A DNA stretch of 6,946 bases from an uncultured Acidobacteriota bacterium (GTDB lineage Bacteria; Acidobacteriota; Blastocatellia; Pyrinomonadales; Pyrinomonadaceae), in assembly GCA_902826505.1 (NCBI GenBank), contig CADEFG010000265.1, forward strand, positions 1 through 6,946. The letters run 5' to 3'. The number at the start of each line of letters is the position of its first letter. Position 1 is the first letter of the stretch. Positions 4,825-6,946 of the stretch are shown piece after piece. Below the pieces are notes generated by a model. It saw nothing but the letters and a program-made list of their open reading frames with translations. It was not told the origin of the DNA and did not search any database. The translations under genes were made by a program, and so were the position numbers.

Positions 4825-6396
4825 ATGGCAATAGAAACTGATTTTATCGTCATCGGAAGCGGCGTCGCCGGACTTCGCGCTTCGATCGAACTGGCGAAAA
4901 GCGGCGCGCGCGTGACGGTTTTAACAAAGGACAAAGCGCAGGAGTCGAACACCGAATACGCGCAGGGCGGCGTCGCGGTCGTGCTTTCGGACGACGACAA
5001 CGCCGAGCTTCACGAGGAAGATACGCTCGTTGCCGGTGCCGGACTGTGCGACGTTGAAGCGGTCGAAACGCTCGTTGCGGACGGGACGAAATATATCAAG
5101 CAGCTGATCGAATGGGGCATCGAATTTGACCGCGAAGGCGGCAAACTCGCGTTCACGCAGGAAGCCGCGCATTCGCGCCGCCGAATTCTGCACGCCCACG
5201 GCGATTCGACCGGCAAGGAAATCGTCCGCGCTTTGATCGCGCGGGCGCGGCAGGAAAAACGCATTGTTTTGATGCCGTTTGCAAACACGGAAAGTTTGAT
5301 CGTCGCGGACGAAAGATGCGTTGGAGTCCGGTTTCTCGATCCGATTTTGCGGGCACCACGCGAGATTTTCGGGAAAGCCGTGATTCTTTGCACGGGCGGC
5401 GCCGGACAGCTTTATCAGCACACGACGAACCCGAGTGTGGCGACCGGCGACGGGATGGCGATGGCTTATTTTGCGGGCGCGGAAATGGCTGATATGGAAT
5501 TCGTCCAGTTTCACCCGACGGCTTTAAGTTTGGAAAACGCGCCGCGCTTTTTGCTTTCGGAAGCGATGCGCGGCGAAGGCGGAATTTTGCGCAACAAATA
5601 CGGCGAGCGGTTTATGACGCGGTATGACGAACGGCTCGAACTCGCGCCGCGCGATATTGTTTCGCGTTCGATCGTTGCGGAAATGCGGCGCACCGGAACG
5701 CGCAGCGTTTTTCTCGATATGACCGCCCTTTCGGAAGAATTCCTGCGCGAAAGATTTCCGAAAATCTATGAAACCTGCAAGTTCTACGATCTGAATATCG
5801 CCACGGATTTGCTGCCGGTTTCGCCCGCGTCGCATTATTGTATGGGCGGAATCCGCACGGATTTGCACGGACGCTCGACCATTGCCGGACTTTACGCGGC
5901 GGGCGAAGTGACCTGCACGGGCGTTCACGGCGCGAACCGGCTCGCTTCAAATTCGCTGCTTGAAGGCTTGGTCTTCGGCGCCCGCGCGGGCGAAGCCGCT
6001 GTTGCCGACAATTACGAATTACGAATTACGAATTACGAATCAGAGAATCCAAAATCCAAAATCCAAAATCCAAAATCGCAAGAGATTTCAACCGCTGTCA
6101 AAAAACGTGTCAAACGCGTGATGTGGGAACGCGTCGGGATTTTGCGCGATAAAGATTCGCTGAAAAGAGCTTTGAAAGAATTTGAACAAATCGCGCGATC
6201 AAATTTAAGCACTTCGTCGCGCAATTTTGTGACGCTCGCCAAATTGGTCGCGACCTCGGCGCTCTGGCGCGAAGAATCGCGCGGCGGACATTTTCGCAAC
6301 GATTTTCCCGAGCGCGATGAAAAATTCCGCGTCCATTCGATTCAAAAAAAGGATACGGAACTAACGTCGAGCGCAAAGATAAATTTTGGTCAGTAG
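4825..6396 (+). CDS. nadB: L-aspartate oxidase (NAD biosynthesis)
   Basis: NadB is a cytosolic FAD enzyme that oxidises L-aspartate to iminoaspartate, which NadA then turns into quinolinate for NAD synthesis. The 523 residues are close to the usual 530-540. Visible marks: FAD dinucleotide motif GSGVAG (11-16); TEYAQGGVAVVL (43-54); EAAHSRRRILHAHGDSTG (113-130) with E113; CTGGAGQLY (189-197); QFHPTA (228-233) with H230; RDIVSR (276-281) with R281; SHYCMGG (336-342) with H337; GANRLASNSLLEGLVFG (369-385) with R372. These match the substrate and catalytic positions known from E. coli NadB (E121, H244, R290, H351, R386). The C-terminal helical domain includes MWERVGILRD and ESRGGHFRNDFP. Oddity: residues 396-418 (NYELRITNYE, then SENPKSKIQNPKS) are encoded by two heptanucleotide arrays inserted in frame between the capping/FAD region and the helical domain. 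It is transcribed away from the BlaI operon; nadA and nadC are not in the window. Confidence 0.97.
   Translation: MAIETDFIVIGSGVAGLRASIELAKSGARVTVLTKDKAQESNTEYAQGGVAVVLSDDDNAELHEEDTLVAGAGLCDVEAVETLVADGTKYIKQLIEWGIEFDREGGKLAFTQEAAHSRRRILHAHGDSTGKEIVRALIARARQEKRIVLMPFANTESLIVADERCVGVRFLDPILRAPREIFGKAVILCTGGAGQLYQHTTNPSVATGDGMAMAYFAGAEMADMEFVQFHPTALSLENAPRFLLSEAMRGEGGILRNKYGERFMTRYDERLELAPRDIVSRSIVAEMRRTGTRSVFLDMTALSEEFLRERFPKIYETCKFYDLNIATDLLPVSPASHYCMGGIRTDLHGRSTIAGLYAAGEVTCTGVHGANRLASNSLLEGLVFGARAGEAAVADNYELRITNYESENPKSKIQNPKSQEISTAVKKRVKRVMWERVGILRDKDSLKRALKEFEQIARSNLSTSSRNFVTLAKLVATSALWREESRGGHFRNDFPERDEKFRVHSIQKKDTELTSSAKINFGQ
6010..6040 (+). repeat. Heptanucleotide array (AATTACG)x4 inside nadB
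   Basis: Four exact copies of AATTACG (6010-6037) plus a partial AAT. Because 7 and 3 share no factor, three units make 21 nt and the peptide repeats every seven residues (NYELRIT then NYE). The frame stays open throughout. Confidence 0.95.
6047..6077 (+). repeat. Heptanucleotide array (ATCCAAA)x4 inside nadB
   Basis: Four exact copies of ATCCAAA (6047-6074) plus a partial ATC, only 6 nt after the AATTACG array. It encodes NPKSKIQ then NPKS, again a seven-residue period. The two arrays have the same copy number and the same 3-nt partial unit, suggesting that they arrived or expanded as one composite element. Confidence 0.95.
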
Positions 6397-6407
6397 AGTT
6401 TTGGTTA

Positions 6408-6446
6408 GTGGCGCATTTGCCCGACAAATACGCCACGGGCTTTTTT
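6408..6446 (+). terminator. Intrinsic terminator of nadB
   Basis: Two overlapping folds are possible just after the nadB stop. One is GTGGCG...CGCCAC, extended by ATTTG/CAAAT (6408-6419 with 6425-6436, one mismatch, 5-nt loop). The other is GCCCG/CGGGC (6419-6423 with 6436-6440), which abuts T6 at 6441-6446. The second has the classical terminator form. The T run overlaps the stop codon of the convergent thioredoxin-like gene (6445-6447). Confidence 0.75.
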
Positions 6447-6946
6447 AATTCTTCACGTCGTTTTCCCTGGGCAGAATTTCGTCGAGCGTATCGAGCAAAT
6501 CGGCGCCGCGCAGATCCGGTTCGCCGCGTTCGCTGCGGCTCATCGAGAGAATTTTTCCTTCGGGCGAAATCAGAAATGTCGTCGGGAACGATTCGATCCG
6601 GAGTTGAAAATTGATCAGATCATTTACGCTTTCGAATTTTGCCTGCGTCCATCTCATCTCGTTCTCGTCGAGCGTTTTTTTTATTTGGTCAAGCGGCAGC
6701 TCGTCGTCGGTGTTCAAACCGAGAAGCTCGAGATTTCGCGCTTGAAAACGCTTCGCGGCTTCGCGCAAATAGGGCAATTCCTTGCGGCATGGCGGACACC
6801 AGAAACCCCAGATATCAAGCAAAATATATTTGCCGCGATATTCGGAAAACTTCCGTTTTTTGCCCCCAAAATCTGTAAATTCAAATTCGGAAAAATGTTT
6901 GACGAGCCAGAGCTCGAGGCGTTTGTAATCTTTTGCTTCTTTTTCT
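6445..6946 (-). CDS. TlpA/ResA-like thioredoxin-family protein, N-terminus cut by the window edge
   Basis: The reading frame is open from the right edge to the TAA at 6447-6445, giving 166 visible C-terminal residues. A TTG at 6822 could be taken for a start, but the frame continues upstream with a proper TlpA/ResA lead-in (EFEFTDFGGKKRKFSEYRGKYI before LLDIWGFWCPPC), so the true start lies outside. The redox motif is WCPPC (C50 and C53 of the visible part). The cis-proline is P121 in ESFPTTFLISPEGKI, and the second strand region reads LELLGLNTDD. Such proteins reduce disulfides in the envelope, for example in cytochrome c maturation, or act as peroxiredoxin-like proteins. A signal peptide or membrane anchor would be in the missing part, so location is inferred. 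The gene converges on nadB with 48 nt between the stops and shares its terminator region. Confidence 0.93.
   Translation of the reverse strand, partial: EKEAKDYKRLELWLVKHFSEFEFTDFGGKKRKFSEYRGKYILLDIWGFWCPPCRKELPYLREAAKRFQARNLELLGLNTDDELPLDQIKKTLDENEMRWTQAKFESVNDLINFQLRIESFPTTFLISPEGKILSMSRSERGEPDLRGADLLDTLDEILPRENDVKN

Noticed and set aside
4921..5514. Long minus-strand open frame (197 codons) across nadB, and shorter ones through the same gene
   Set aside because: It is antisense to a clearly conserved enzyme, the translation is rich in Arg and low in recognisable motifs, and it reflects the high GC of nadB.
6010..6077. Heptamer arrays as a CRISPR or origin iteron array
   Set aside because: The units are only 7 bp with no spacers, lie within an open coding frame of nadB, and no replication gene is present.
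6822..6822. TTG at 6822 as the start of the thioredoxin-like gene
   Set aside because: The frame stays open to the window edge and the upstream residues match the normal TlpA/ResA lead-in, so this would cut off part of the fold.

Overview
The window comes from a Gram-negative-type bacterial chromosome. The mix suggests an acidobacterium-like organism: a BlaI/M56 regulator pair with a polysaccharide-deacetylase-like tail, exported TPR and BON-type proteins, and heptanucleotide repeats inside a housekeeping gene. The taxonomic guess is inference from gene style, since there is no rRNA or other marker here.

Layout from left to right. Positions 1-1038 hold a plus-strand gene for an exported coiled-coil protein with a BON-like C-terminus. 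It is preceded by a terminator-like hairpin that runs straight into its ribosome binding site and is followed by a clean intrinsic terminator. Positions 1060-1252 are a non-coding nested palindrome that looks like a MITE. Positions 1262-2026 (minus) encode an exported protein of six TPR repeats, with a perfect 17-bp hairpin touching its Shine-Dalgarno sequence. Positions 2078-2325 are AT-rich and non-coding. Positions 2326-4736 (minus) are a two-gene operon with a 4-nt ATGA overlap: a BlaI/MecI-family repressor, then a BlaR1-like M56 membrane metallopeptidase. Divergent from it, 4825-6396 (plus) is nadB, L-aspartate oxidase. The window ends with the convergent 3' part of a TlpA/ResA-like thioredoxin gene (6445 to beyond the edge).

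The most interesting system is the BlaI/M56 pair. In classical BlaR1 the extracellular sensor is a penicillin-binding domain. Here that place is taken by a roughly 290-residue NodB-like (polysaccharide deacetylase) domain. It has lost the catalytic Asp, the metal-binding Asp and one of the two metal-binding His, so it is probably a ligand-binding pseudoenzyme. The sequence suggests an inducible circuit: the tail senses a glycan or wall-related ligand, the M56 protease becomes active, and the repressor is removed. The repressor's own promoter has a consensus -35 box, and a TACGAA/TTCGTA dyad fills the -35/-10 spacer. Further half-sites lie at the expected blaI start of transcription and in the putative nadB promoter, so NAD synthesis may share the control. 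The ligand and the regulon are unknown.

The two exported-protein genes on the left are unrelated in sequence, but both place a long stable hairpin directly against the ribosome binding site with no room for a promoter between.
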